DNA of 64,000 bases from a bacterium (GCA_030427705.1 JAUIBR010000014.1:62001-126000); one strand, 5' to 3'. Numbered from the stretch's first letter, positions 35,301 through 44,636 are shown. Numbers and translations: made by a program. The notes: generated from the letters alone by a model not told the origin.

Positions 35301-37364
35301 CTAGTCGTAGGCGTTTGGTGAGATGGCCGCGATCGAGGCGCTAAGCAAGACGATGGACCTTGCACGTGCGGCGTAAAATGGTTGGTAGATGGTCTTCGCA
35401 TCATCAAACGACGAGATATCATGCGGGCTTTCCAACGACGTATCGACGACACGCTTCCAAGTAAGCCCACCGTCGAGGCGTGGCAGCTCGAACTCAAGCT
35501 GCTCCCAATACGCATTGAATATGATCATGAAGATGCCGCTAGGCCCGCGCAATTCGAACGCAATTGTGTGCGAAGTTTCGCTCCAATCCGGCTCACCCAG
35601 CTTCACACCATGCCAATTGAAGGTCGCGTTTCGCAGCATGTCCTGCAGCGTTCGGCCACGATTGTCCTGATACATGTTCAGGCTCAACCGCAGTTTGATA
35701 AGCCCCGCGACGAATCGCAGCACGTCGCCGTGCTTTTTCACCAAGGACCAATCAAACCAGCTGATTTCATTGTCCTGACAGTATGCGTTGTTGTTGCCCT
35801 GCTGCGTCCTGCGGACTTCATCGCCCATCAAGATCATCGGCACACCCAGCGATATCAGGGTGATGGTGAGCAGGTTTTTGACCTGCTGATTACGCAATTG
35901 TTCGATCGCAGGATCGTCGGTCGGGCCCTCCACACCACAATTCCAGCTCAAGGTATGGCTGTGCCCATCGCGGTTGTTTTCGCCGTTGGCGTAGTTGTGT
36001 TTGTGGTTGTAGCTGACCAGGTCGTTGACGGTAAAACCGTCGTGGCTGGTGACAAAGTTGATGCTGCGTTCGGGTTCACGCGCGTCATCGCCATAGAGAT
36101 CGGGACTGGCCAGAAAGCGCGGCGCAATGCTCTTCACGGTGTCGTTGTCACCACGGATGAACGCTCGCACATCGTCTCGGAATCGGCCGTTCCACTCTTT
36201 CCAGTGGTCTCCGAAAAACGAGCCGACCTGGTACAGTCCCGCAGCGTCCCATGCTTCGGCGATGAGCTTCGTCCCCGACAAAACCGGGTCCGTTTCGATA
36301 TCCCAAAGCAGCGGAGGGCTCACCATAGGCCGCCCTTTTGAATCACGGGTGAGAATCGCGGCGAGGTCGAAGCGAAAGCCATCGACATGCATCTCGGTAA
36401 CCCAGTAGCGAAGGCTATCCATGATCATGCGCCGGACCACGGACGCGTTGGCGTTCAGCGTGTTTCCGCACCCGCTGTAGTTCATGTACTGGCCGTCATC
36501 GTTCAAGATGTAATAGACCTGATTATCCAAGCCCTTGAACGATTGGGTTGGGCCTTTGCCATCGCCTTCACACGTGTGGTTGTAGACGACGTCCAAGATG
36601 ACCTCGATCCCAACCTTGTGCAGGGCTTTGACCATGTCCCGAAACTCATCGATCGCGGCGGTGGGATGCGTCCCGGACGCGTAATCCCAATGCGGCGCGA
36701 AAAAGCTAATCGGGCTGTAACCCCAGTAGTTTTCCCGGTCTCCCGGCGCGTCTTGTTTGTCGAACTGGAACACTGGCAGGAGCTCGACCGCCGTAACACC
36801 CAACTGCTGCAGGTAAGGAATCTTGTCGATGACGCCTTTGAACGTCCCCCGATGGTCTTCGGGTACGCCTGAATTTGGATGGCGAGTAAATCCGCCGACG
36901 TGCATTTCGTAGATAACGGTGTGCGAGAACGCCCGCTGCAGTGGCTCGTCGTCCTCCCAATCGTACTCAGATAGGTTGACCACCACTGATTTCATTGCGG
37001 TTCGGTCATTACGTCCGTCAGAAATCGCATCGTTGCGATCGTAACCTTCGGGCACCGCAACGGCCTTGCCGTAGGGGTCGACGAGGACTTTGTCCGGGTC
37101 AAATCGGTCGCCAACTTCCGGGTCAAACGCGCCATATGCGCGATAGCCATAAAGCTGTCCGGCTTCGATTCCAGGGACGAACACATGCCAGTAACGCCGT
37201 GTCAGATTCGCTTTGTCATCAAGCGCAACCACCCGCGCCGGCTGGTCATCGTCGATATGGTCGTAGAGCAACAGCTCAACTTTGCGCGCGTTCTTGGAGT
37301 ACACGCTGAAGTTGACACCGCCGTCGACGAAGGTCGCCCCAAGTGGATAGCTCTTGCCTGACAT
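35301..37364 (-). CDS. glgX: glycogen debranching enzyme GlgX (isoamylase type)
   Basis: Cytoplasmic alpha-1,6-glucosidase of 687 residues that trims branches during glycogen breakdown. An N-terminal CBM48 domain (residues 1-110, LGATFVDGGVNFSVYSKNA) precedes a GH13 barrel. GH13 regions are VILDVVYNHTCEG, nucleophile Asp in VDGFRFDLAAIL, acid Glu in LIAEAWDAAGLY and transition-state Asp in VTSHDGFTVND. The length and order match GlgX/TreX. It appears monocistronic, with palindromic repeats in its leader. No other glycogen gene is in the window. Confidence 0.96.
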   Translation of the reverse strand: MSGKSYPLGATFVDGGVNFSVYSKNARKVELLLYDHIDDDQPARVVALDDKANLTRRYWHVFVPGIEAGQLYGYRAYGAFDPEVGDRFDPDKVLVDPYGKAVAVPEGYDRNDAISDGRNDRTAMKSVVVNLSEYDWEDDEPLQRAFSHTVIYEMHVGGFTRHPNSGVPEDHRGTFKGVIDKIPYLQQLGVTAVELLPVFQFDKQDAPGDRENYWGYSPISFFAPHWDYASGTHPTAAIDEFRDMVKALHKVGIEVILDVVYNHTCEGDGKGPTQSFKGLDNQVYYILNDDGQYMNYSGCGNTLNANASVVRRMIMDSLRYWVTEMHVDGFRFDLAAILTRDSKGRPMVSPPLLWDIETDPVLSGTKLIAEAWDAAGLYQVGSFFGDHWKEWNGRFRDDVRAFIRGDNDTVKSIAPRFLASPDLYGDDAREPERSINFVTSHDGFTVNDLVSYNHKHNYANGENNRDGHSHTLSWNCGVEGPTDDPAIEQLRNQQVKNLLTITLISLGVPMILMGDEVRRTQQGNNNAYCQDNEISWFDWSLVKKHGDVLRFVAGLIKLRLSLNMYQDNRGRTLQDMLRNATFNWHGVKLGEPDWSETSHTIAFELRGPSGIFMIIFNAYWEQLEFELPRLDGGLTWKRVVDTSLESPHDISSFDDAKTIYQPFYAARARSIVLLSASIAAISPNAYD

Positions 37365-37424
37365 GGGTGAAAACTATCACGATCGGTATTCACACGAACC
37401 TTTCTTTTGCCATTACCGGGCCGA

Positions 37425-37535
37425 AGGCCGCGTTCCGCTCGCGAAGCGAGCCGCTCAGCGCGAAGCGCCGTTCCGCGCGAAGCGCCGTTCAGCGCGAAGC
37501 GCTTCAACCCGTTCCGCTTGCGAAGCAAGCTGTAT
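37425..37535. repeat. GCGCGAAGCGC palindromic repeats
   Basis: Four or five palindromic words (GCTCGCGAAGCGAGC, GCGCGAAGCGC three times, GCTTGCGAAGCAAGC) separated by CGTTC, between glgX and the divergent kinase gene. Each can form a short stem with a GAA loop. It may be REP-like or a folded leader. Confidence 0.7.
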
Positions 37536-37574
37536 TATGGATAGATGACACCACCCAGCATGAAGGTTTTGCGA

Positions 37575-39482
37575 ATGTCGCAGGACGACGACCGCCAGAC
37601 ATTTCAAGCGCATTTTCAGACGCTCGAGCTCGACGCGCCAACGCTCAAGTTGCCGCCGAAAAAGACAATTGTGCCCGAAGCGTCGGTGCCCAACACCGAT
37701 ACGAAGTCGCTGCCGCGCCTTCGGACTGCGCCTGAATCTCCTGATGCATCCGGGGACTTGAAGGTCGTCGGAACCATTGGCGAAGGCGGCATGGGACTGA
37801 TTCAACTGGCCAACCAGGTCGCGCTCGACCGCGAAGTGGCTATCAAGACGACGCGCAAGGCCGACCAGGGTGCAGTGAAAGGGCTACTGCAGGAAGCCTA
37901 TGTCACCGGACATCTTGAACATCCCAATATCATTCCGGTCTACAATTTAGGTCGTGACGACGCGGGAACTCCGCTGTTGGTGATGAAGCGTATTGAAGGC
38001 GTCTCCTGGCTGGACGTGATGCTCGATCCCCGCAAAGCACCGGGGGATGAGCGTGTCGATACGGCATGGCATGTTCGAATCTTGATGAGTGTTTGTGATG
38101 CGGTTCGCTTCGCGCACAGCCGCAATATCGTCCACCGCGATATCAAGCCAGAAAATGTCATGATTGGCGGATTCGGTGAAGTTTACTTGCTGGATTGGGG
38201 TATCGCGTTGGCGACGCACGAGGATGACGGTCCAGAGCGTTTCCCACATCGGAGCCGAGTCACCGGTATCGCCGGCACGCCCGCCTACATGGCGCCCGAG
38301 ATGACCAAGGACGATGCGTTGGAAATCGATCATCGCACAGACGTGTACCTGCTCGGCGCGTGTCTGCACGAGATTCTGACCGGTGAAGTGCGGCATACCG
38401 GCGATAGTCTGTTCGAGATCATGTACTCCGCGTGGAATTCCGAACCGTACGACTATCCACCTGATGTCCCATCCGAGCTTGCAGACATCGCGAACAAAGC
38501 GATGTCGGTCAAACGCTCGGAGCGCTACCAATCCGCCGAAGACTTCAAGCAGGCCCTCCAAGGTTATCTAGAGCATCGCCAATCCGTTCAGTTGGTGCGG
38601 GATTCGATGGCGCTCTTGAACTCTATTGAAGGCATTTTGGCCAAAGAAGAGATCTCCGATGAAGACCGCGCTCGCATGCACGACCAATTCATCGAGGCCC
38701 GCTTCGGATTTCGGCAGGCATTGAAGTCATGGCCAACCAACCCGGATGGGATTGAGGGTCAGACACGCTGCCTTACTATGCTGTTTCGATTTCTCATCAA
38801 CCGCAACGAAGTCGCAGCTGCCCGAGCTGTCCTTGCGGAGTTCCATGAGGTCCCGGAGGCGGTCGAAAAAGAGCTCGAACTTGCGGAGAAACAGAAAGCC
38901 AAACGTGAACGCGAAGTCGCGAAGCTCGAGGAGTTTCGCGAGCAATACGACTTCCGATTCGGTGCAAAGACCCGAAGCATTACTGCCCTGGTCTTGGGCG
39001 CATTATGGACGGCTTTGACGGTCTACTACTGGGATATGGACGCCTGGAAGTGGACGGTTGATTTTAGCGGCTATCTCAGTGGCATTGCCATCAACCTGGG
39101 AATCCCAGGACTCGTAATCGCGGTCGCCGCCCCAAAGATTTTCAAGAATCGCGGCGGCCAACAGCTGATGGGAATTGTCGTCGTAACACTCATGGCAATC
39201 TTCACGGTCCGCACCATCGGCTATATCTACCAGACACCGCGAATCATCGGAGCTCTGGCCGAGTGGCCCATCTATTCCATGGCAATCGTAGGATTAGGCG
39301 CTATCTCGGAGCGCCGCATCGCGATGGTGAGCGGGACATACTTGGTCGCCACGGTGGTCGCGATGAACTTGCCCGAGTACTACAACCTGGTCCTCGCATT
39401 CGCACATGCCTTCGTGTTCGCGCGGATGGCATGGGTGTGGTGGCCACGGACGAAGAAAAAAACACCAGATGCGACGCTTTGA
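37575..39482 (+). CDS. Ser/Thr kinase with C-terminal membrane segments
   Basis: PknB-type kinase of about 635 residues. The N-terminal 65 residues are polar. The kinase domain shows GTIGEGGMGLIQLA, Lys in VAIKTTRK, HRDIKPENV, DWG in LLDWGIAL (Trp for Phe), TPAYMAPEM and DVYLLGACLHEIL. A helical region of about 110 residues with a coiled stretch (VEKELELAEKQKAKREREV) leads to five or six membrane segments from about residue 465 to the end. Signals may reach the kinase from the membrane part, although kinase and membrane order is the reverse of usual PknB. ATG 37575 follows GAAGG; ATG 37545 is possible. The sigma gene follows 47 bases later. Confidence 0.92.
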   Translation: MSQDDDRQTFQAHFQTLELDAPTLKLPPKKTIVPEASVPNTDTKSLPRLRTAPESPDASGDLKVVGTIGEGGMGLIQLANQVALDREVAIKTTRKADQGAVKGLLQEAYVTGHLEHPNIIPVYNLGRDDAGTPLLVMKRIEGVSWLDVMLDPRKAPGDERVDTAWHVRILMSVCDAVRFAHSRNIVHRDIKPENVMIGGFGEVYLLDWGIALATHEDDGPERFPHRSRVTGIAGTPAYMAPEMTKDDALEIDHRTDVYLLGACLHEILTGEVRHTGDSLFEIMYSAWNSEPYDYPPDVPSELADIANKAMSVKRSERYQSAEDFKQALQGYLEHRQSVQLVRDSMALLNSIEGILAKEEISDEDRARMHDQFIEARFGFRQALKSWPTNPDGIEGQTRCLTMLFRFLINRNEVAAARAVLAEFHEVPEAVEKELELAEKQKAKREREVAKLEEFREQYDFRFGAKTRSITALVLGALWTALTVYYWDMDAWKWTVDFSGYLSGIAINLGIPGLVIAVAAPKIFKNRGGQQLMGIVVVTLMAIFTVRTIGYIYQTPRIIGALAEWPIYSMAIVGLGAISERRIAMVSGTYLVATVVAMNLPEYYNLVLAFAHAFVFARMAWVWWPRTKKKTPDATL

Positions 39483-39529
39483 GCGTACACTCCTTGTGAA
39501 GCCTCTTTCTGTCGGTTCCGAATCAACGC

Positions 39530-40240
39530 ATGGCGCTCGATCTTTCGAATCCAGACACCCTCGAAGCATTTCGAAGCGGGGACCGCGACGTTCTGGCGAA
39601 GCTGTATCGTGAGCACAATGAGGCGGTTCGTGAGCTGCTGACGCGTGGATTCGGCTTTAACAGCAAAGGCGAGCGCATTCGATTTCGCGGGTTTCGCGAA
39701 CCGTTTGAGATTCAAGAGATGATGCAGGACGGGTTTCTTCGCGCCTTTCGTCAATCCGCCCGCGAGAAGTACGACCCATCACGCCCGTTTCGGCCCTATC
39801 TAATCACGATTGTCCGCAATCTGGTTATCGACCGGCACCGCCGCAAGACCCTAGAACGCTCGTTATTCGCGACGATCGGACCAGCTGAAGGGGAAACCAG
39901 CGAAGAAGCCGTGGACCGAGTGGCCGCTGGTTCCGACTTCGCCCCGCCGCCAATGTCTCCGGAACTAGAGGCCTTCCAGAAACAGCTATCGACCGTGCTG
40001 CGGGCGTTCATCGACACGCTCGACGAGGCCGACCAACGCATCATCAACGAACATATGATGGGCGAGCTGAGTCAGGCCGCCATCGCCGACGCCTTGGAAG
40101 TGGACCGCAACGAGATTCGCAAACGCATCAAGAACATGCGCGAAGGGTTGCTGCGCCATCTGAAGCGCGAAGGGTTTGTATCGGAGCTGGATCCGGCGGA
40201 TTTGTTCACAGCCTTCTTGGTGCTCGTTTTGGCTCGCTGA
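39530..40240 (+). CDS. ECF-type RNA polymerase sigma factor
   Basis: Sigma-70 family factor of 236 residues without regions 1 and 3. Region 2 spans about 20-110 (LAKLYREHNEAVRELL, EIQEMMQDGFLRAFRQ, FRPYLITIVRNLVIDRHRR) and region 4 about 150-220 (DEADQRIINEHMMGELSQAAIADALEVDRNEIRKRI). A linker of some 40 residues separates them. The C-terminal tail is hydrophobic (LFTAFLVLVLAR), which is unusual. It lies directly after the kinase gene and before the anti-sigma-like membrane protein, suggesting kinase input and membrane-bound inhibition. Its own promoter target cannot be read with confidence. Confidence 0.92.
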   Translation: MALDLSNPDTLEAFRSGDRDVLAKLYREHNEAVRELLTRGFGFNSKGERIRFRGFREPFEIQEMMQDGFLRAFRQSAREKYDPSRPFRPYLITIVRNLVIDRHRRKTLERSLFATIGPAEGETSEEAVDRVAAGSDFAPPPMSPELEAFQKQLSTVLRAFIDTLDEADQRIINEHMMGELSQAAIADALEVDRNEIRKRIKNMREGLLRHLKREGFVSELDPADLFTAFLVLVLAR

Positions 40241-40254
40241 CGCGAGCAAACTCG

Positions 40255-40455
40255 CTAGGGGTTCGCCTTTGGGCTCACCGATATGGTTCGGCTTTGGCTC
40301 ACCGATTTGGTTCGCTGGCGCTCACCGATGTGGTTCGCCGTTGGCTCACCGATTTGGTTCGCTGGCGCTCACCGATTTGGTTCGGCTTTGCCTCACCGAT
40401 GTGGTTCGCCTTTGGCTCACCGATTTGGTTCGCCTTTGGCTCACCGATGTGGAGC
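40255..40455. repeat. 24-bp tandem repeats, eight units
   Basis: Eight consecutive units of 23-25 bp of the GGTTCG-CTTTGGCTCACCGATTT family, preceded by CTAGGGG as at 5109. Two unit types alternate (CTTTGG and CTGGCG). No spacers are present. It occupies most of the gap 40241-40608, whose remainder shows no gene. Confidence 0.9.
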
Positions 40456-40608
40456 CCGCTAGTCCGCCACCCTAGCCCCCGAGCCCCGAGCCCAGCTCTA
40501 CTGAGTTTTTTTTACCAACTCGAGATCTTCGTTCGTAGAGGGCTTCAGGGACGAATTTCGGGAGACCCAGAAATGATGATAATTATTGATGTAATCTAAT
40601 CGCAGAAC

Positions 40609-41469
40609 ATGACTGAGAACCTCAAAAACCTGAACACGCAAGCCTTGATGGCGGCGCTATTTGTGGGCGATGACCCAGAGATACCGGCCGACTTCGTGGC
40701 ACAGGTGCGTGAGGATGAGGACTCGAAGGACATGTACAACCAGCTTGTACTTCTTGATGACGAGCTTGGTGGCGATTTTGAATCGACGTTTGGTGAATCC
40801 GCGTTTTTGAGTGCGTTGGACGCACAACTCGCGTCCGAAAACGAACCGCTTCCCGATAATGTGGTTCCGTTCCCGACCCGTCGAACGATCATGGGTGCTA
40901 TCGCGATGGCGGCTGGTTTGATGCTGGCGACGACCTTCTCGTTTGCACCTGTGGATGACCAGTTCCAGCCACGATCAGCTGTTACTCCGACGCATGATTT
41001 TGAGATGCCTCAAGTGCATACATATTGCGTGGAACGGACTGCTGAAGGGCCGATCTTCAAATCCGCTGACAACGCGGATTTTGACGTCTTGAACTGCAAT
41101 CTGAGCGACGAGTTAAAGCTCGCGTATACCAACAGCGACGCGCGGCTTACACACGCGGCGTTTTTTGGGGTTTCGCAAGCAAACGAAGTATTCTGGTACA
41201 CTCCGAGTCCGGTCGCGACATCACCTGTCGCGATCGAGACGACAACGGAGCCAAAACCTGTTGGCGAGACCATTCGGCTTCAGGTGAATCATAAAGAAGG
41301 ACCGCTTCGCGTGTATGGAGTATTTACGACGGAAGCAGTTCCACATGCCGAGCTTGAGCGCTGGATGAAAAGCCAAACTCGGCCATTTGAATCAGCGCGC
41401 CTGGACAGTCTAAAAGGACAGGGCGTGATCGTGAGTGCCACGATGGACTTGAACAAGGACGACCAATGA
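40609..41469 (+). CDS. single-pass membrane protein, anti-sigma-like
   Basis: Protein of 286 residues: an acidic cytoplasmic part (1-90), one membrane helix near 95-112 (IMGAIAMAAGLMLATTFSF), then an extracytoplasmic domain of about 170 residues (CVERTAEGP, VLNCNLSDELKLAYTN, WYTPSPVATSPVAIETT). The layout, an N-terminal cytoplasmic part and one helix behind an ECF sigma gene, is that of anti-sigma factors, though no zinc-binding HXXXCXXC is present. The outer part resembles DUF4384-like domains that follow caspase genes. It overlaps the caspase gene by four bases (ATGA). The anti-sigma role is inferred from context. Confidence 0.75.
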   Translation: MTENLKNLNTQALMAALFVGDDPEIPADFVAQVREDEDSKDMYNQLVLLDDELGGDFESTFGESAFLSALDAQLASENEPLPDNVVPFPTRRTIMGAIAMAAGLMLATTFSFAPVDDQFQPRSAVTPTHDFEMPQVHTYCVERTAEGPIFKSADNADFDVLNCNLSDELKLAYTNSDARLTHAAFFGVSQANEVFWYTPSPVATSPVAIETTTEPKPVGETIRLQVNHKEGPLRVYGVFTTEAVPHAELERWMKSQTRPFESARLDSLKGQGVIVSATMDLNKDDQ

Positions 41470-43220
41470 AAAAGACAACCTTAGGAATGTGCACGGCACT
41501 CCTGGTGTCGCTTTTGGTCCTCCCCGAGGCCTTCGCACAGGAAGCTCGCCGATACGCTCTGATCGTGGCGAACAACTCGAGCGTTGATGCCGATGTTGAG
41601 CCGCTTCGTTACGCCGATGACGACGGTGCGCGCTTTTATGAAATGTTCGAAAGCTACGCAGATAGCTCCTATCTGTTGACGACGTTGGACAAAGACTCGC
41701 AGGAAGTCTTCCCGCGCCTGAGCAATTTGAGCGAAGCACCGACCCGGCAGAACCTGAAGGCTCAGGTCGCCGAGCTCCAAGAGAAGATTGCTGCAGATAA
41801 GAAGGCCGGCGTTCGCGCTGAGGTCTACCTGGTGTTCACCGGTCACGGCAACGTCGACGAAACAGGCGAAGGCTACTTGAGCCTGGCCGATGGACCGCTG
41901 AAACGAAGCGACCTGTATCGTGACGTCATCCGACCGTTGGATGCTGATTACACCCACGTCATCATCGACGCGTGTCATGCCTACTTCATGGTGAATGCCC
42001 GCGGCGGTGACTGGAAGGACGACCGGTCCGGTCAGACATTGGACGACGAGTTTGAAACGTACTTGCGCAATCAAGCCAAGAAAGCCTCCGGCGGAATGGC
42101 AACGATTGGGGTGATTCTATCAACAGCTGGTGCGGCTGAGGTTCACGAATGGAGCCGATACCGCGCGGGCGTCTTCAGTCACCAACTTCGAAGCGGCCTG
42201 CTTGGTGCTGCCGACGCCAATGGCGATGGCAATGTCACCTATCCTGAGATCGAGGCTTATCTTGCTGCGGCGAATGCTGCGGTGACTAACCCACGTGCGA
42301 AGATTCGCATGCACGTCTCGGGACCGAAGCAGAACCTGAACAAGCCGCTTACGCGTATCAATGGCTTCCACAACGCGACCATCTTCGGTTTCGATGGCGG
42401 CAAGCGCATGCATATCGAAGACACGCGCGGTCTTCGATATGTCGACCTTCACTCTGGTGCTGGAAATAGGGGACGGCTGGTCCTCCTGAAGAAGCCAGTC
42501 AACAACCTGCCTTACTACCTGCGCACGGGTGACCAGCAGGCAACAATTGCGACTGATACGAAAGTCGCTGCGATGGGGCAGTTGGCGTTTGAAGACCGAC
42601 CCAACCAGACACGTGGTTCGGTTGAAGAGTCGTTCCGAGCGGACCTTTTCTCGACACCATTTGGTCCGGCATTTGTGGCTGGCTACCAGGCAGGGCGAGA
42701 CCAAGGCCAGTCCCTGGGCGCAGCAACTGTGCTGGACGAACAAGAGTCTACCTGGAACTACGAGCTCGCATTCGATTACGCGGTTTCAACGCCGCCAATC
42801 GACCTCAATGGACTGCAGCATCAATTCGGTGTTGGGTTCCTGTTCCGCCACGAAACTGGCTGGGGCGTTGGCCCATTCGCCGAATACGGAATCAGCCCGC
42901 TTGAGGAAGCAACGATTCACCGACTTGCTGGCGGCGTCGAAGGCAACTTCGCCCGTCAGATTGGCATGAGTAATTTGAAGCTCGGCGTCCGTGGACGCGC
43001 CGGTATCCAAACCATCTTGTTTGATGCCGACGAGGTGTCGTCCGACCCAATCTCGTTGCGCGCTAGCGCTGCAGTCGTCCTCAGCTGGCGACTTGCCGAG
43101 CAACTCCAAGCCGAAGCTATCGGTGGTGTCGCGATGGACGTCGTGACGCGTGCTGGGGTTGAAGAGAACGATGAAGACATCATCGCCTCGCCGTTCGGCG
43201 GAATCGGGATCCGGTTTTAG
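41466..43220 (+). CDS. secreted caspase-like (C14) peptidase with C-terminal beta domain
   Basis: Protein of 584 residues with a signal peptide (cut after FAQ near 25). The caspase-hemoglobinase fold fills 28-270: YALIVANNSS, catalytic His in VFTGHGNVDE near 131 and catalytic Cys in VIIDACHAYF near 169. FSHQLRSGLLGAADANGDG with an EF-hand-like segment follows. The C-terminal half (380-584) is beta-rich and ends in Phe (GGIGIRF), as in outer-membrane barrels. Known bacterial members cleave after basic or acidic residues in stress or death pathways. Overlap with the anti-sigma-like gene indicates co-expression with the kinase-sigma module. Confidence 0.9.
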   Translation: MKKTTLGMCTALLVSLLVLPEAFAQEARRYALIVANNSSVDADVEPLRYADDDGARFYEMFESYADSSYLLTTLDKDSQEVFPRLSNLSEAPTRQNLKAQVAELQEKIAADKKAGVRAEVYLVFTGHGNVDETGEGYLSLADGPLKRSDLYRDVIRPLDADYTHVIIDACHAYFMVNARGGDWKDDRSGQTLDDEFETYLRNQAKKASGGMATIGVILSTAGAAEVHEWSRYRAGVFSHQLRSGLLGAADANGDGNVTYPEIEAYLAAANAAVTNPRAKIRMHVSGPKQNLNKPLTRINGFHNATIFGFDGGKRMHIEDTRGLRYVDLHSGAGNRGRLVLLKKPVNNLPYYLRTGDQQATIATDTKVAAMGQLAFEDRPNQTRGSVEESFRADLFSTPFGPAFVAGYQAGRDQGQSLGAATVLDEQESTWNYELAFDYAVSTPPIDLNGLQHQFGVGFLFRHETGWGVGPFAEYGISPLEEATIHRLAGGVEGNFARQIGMSNLKLGVRGRAGIQTILFDADEVSSDPISLRASAAVVLSWRLAEQLQAEAIGGVAMDVVTRAGVEENDEDIIASPFGGIGIRF

Positions 43221-43266
43221 TTCTTGGTCTTCGGTTCTTGGTTCTTGGTTTTTGGTTCTTGGGTGG
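43219..43266. repeat. GGTTCTTGGTTTTTGG word repeats
   Basis: GTTCTTGG words directly after the caspase-gene stop, continuing the family at 11796, 31706, 45308 and 61880. They lead into the ~215-bp repeat copy 2; together they fill the gap 43221-43508. Confidence 0.75.
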
Positions 43267-43339
43267 TTCGCGGCAATGAGCTTTCAGCGGTCAGCTTTCA
43301 GCTCGGGCTGGGTGATTCGGAGCGAATGGGTAACTCAAG

Positions 43340-43554
43340 TCCACAGACGGCACAGACGGTTCACAGACACGCACAGAAGATTGTTTTCGCGACAGCATTC
43401 AACACCTCACAACTCTAGAATTGTGACTTGGCTGATGCCCTCCTGAAAAAAAGTCTGTGGATGTCTGTGTTTCGTCTGCGCCATCTGTGGATAACGCTCA
43501 CCTGACTATCATTGAATGCTAGAATCTTGCCCATCAGCTGCGGTTCTCCCGGCC
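43340..43554. repeat. ~215-bp dispersed repeat, copy 2
   Basis: Matches 11572-11789 along its length. The right end overlaps the last 15 codons of the NUDIX gene, which therefore takes its C-terminal residues and stop from repeat sequence. CACAGAC words at both ends are inverted. Confidence 0.85.
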
Positions 43555-44114
43555 GAAACTGACAGCAGTTCATCTAGCCATCCGACTTGCTCTCCAAATG
43601 CATCGATTCTCTTCGGGTCAGCGAAGTAACATTGCCAGATATTGGCATCGTCTCCTTCCCAATCCCATGGATCCTGATACTCGACTTCAGCGATGAAGAA
43701 CGTGCGTCTGACGGCTGGACTTAGCTGTTCTTCGGGCGCCTGGCCGGTCGATTGACACAGCAGTTTAGGTGGGATTTGCGTGTAGTCGTGGACTTCACGC
43801 ACAAACGTGGTTTGACCATCGACGGTTGAAGTTGGTCGTACACGATAGCCACGTGGAATGACGGAGCCGTCATCCAAAGTCACTGAGTCCAGCGTGTAGA
43901 CGATGCCGTCCGTTCGCTCGTAGACGCGCGTCACGAGCTCGCGAATCGAAAGGGCGTCTAAACCCGTCTCTTCCTTCAGCTCGCGAACCGCAGCGTCTTG
44001 TGGCGATTCACCAGGGTCGACGGTTCCTGCCGGAAATTGCGTGCCCGTGTTGGCGTCATCGAAAACAACAACCCTGCCTTCGCACATGGCGAAGATGGTG
44101 ACCTTCTCAATCAT
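43509..44114 (-). CDS. NUDIX hydrolase
   Basis: Cytoplasmic NUDIX enzyme of about 201 residues that cleaves nucleoside diphosphate derivatives. The NUDIX box GTVDPGESPQDAAVRELKEE followed by TGL is complete (GX5EX7REUXEEXGU). C-terminal beta structure follows with EVHDYTQIPPKLL and DPWDWEGDDANIWQC. The substrate is unknown. ATG 44114 overlaps the upstream gene by eight bases; an ATG at 44141 would add nine residues. The last 15 codons lie inside the ~215-bp repeat, a probable insertion that replaced the original C-terminus. Confidence 0.87.
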   Translation of the reverse strand: MIEKVTIFAMCEGRVVVFDDANTGTQFPAGTVDPGESPQDAAVRELKEETGLDALSIRELVTRVYERTDGIVYTLDSVTLDDGSVIPRGYRVRPTSTVDGQTTFVREVHDYTQIPPKLLCQSTGQAPEEQLSPAVRRTFFIAEVEYQDPWDWEGDDANIWQCYFADPKRIDAFGEQVGWLDELLSVSAGRTAADGQDSSIQ

Positions 44115-44505
44115 TCGAGCCGGTCGAGAACCATCGGCCAAACATCAACGTGGTGCAAATCGCGGGGATGATGGACGAACCCAACCCAAACTTGAACGGA
44201 TACATCGCGTAGAGCTCACCCATTTCGCGAAGGCGTAGTTGATTCTCGGGGGACGCTTTCTCTAGCGCTGCTTCGACCTCGGCTAAGCCGATCATGTAGC
44301 CCATGACTCCGACACCCAGTATCAGCAATGCACCCAACCCGATGAGTATCGTGAACCCCAAGAGTATCTTTCGTTGCGTGCCTTCCTTCGCAAAAATCGC
44401 AAGTAGCAGGCCAATCGCGCACCCCGGATACACGGTCAAATCGAGCGCGAGGATGAGATACATCCAAACACCGCCCGTACGAAAAGCTTCAGCAATTTCT
44501 CCCAT
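44107..44505 (-). CDS. small MotA/TolQ/ExbB-like membrane protein
   Basis: Protein of 132 residues with three membrane segments (VWMYLILALDLTVYPGCAIG, LLGFTILIGLGALLILGVG, YPFKFGLGSSIIPAICTTL). The opening FRTGGVWMYLIL resembles the first helix of TolQ/ExbB proton-channel proteins of myxobacteria, but it is far shorter and no ExbD/TolR partner adjoins. Overlap with the NUDIX gene suggests co-translation. Function unknown. Confidence 0.65.
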   Translation of the reverse strand: MGEIAEAFRTGGVWMYLILALDLTVYPGCAIGLLLAIFAKEGTQRKILLGFTILIGLGALLILGVGVMGYMIGLAEVEAALEKASPENQLRLREMGELYAMYPFKFGLGSSIIPAICTTLMFGRWFSTGSND

Positions 44506-44636
44506 TCCACAATCCTACCGCTGACTTACCGAATACCGAATACCAAATACCGAATACTGAAAACTACCTTTCAGACCCTTTCAGTTCATGTCGCCCACCC
44601 CAATCGCTAGAAGTGTTCGCGTGACAGGAGGAGGCA

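Noticed and set aside
37545-37574. Earlier ATG of the kinase gene
   Set aside because: The upstream ATG lacks a ribosome site while 37575 has GAAGG at normal spacing; kept as an alternative.
40255-40455. CRISPR-like array of 24-bp repeats
   Set aside because: Units are directly contiguous with no spacers, and no cas gene is in the window.
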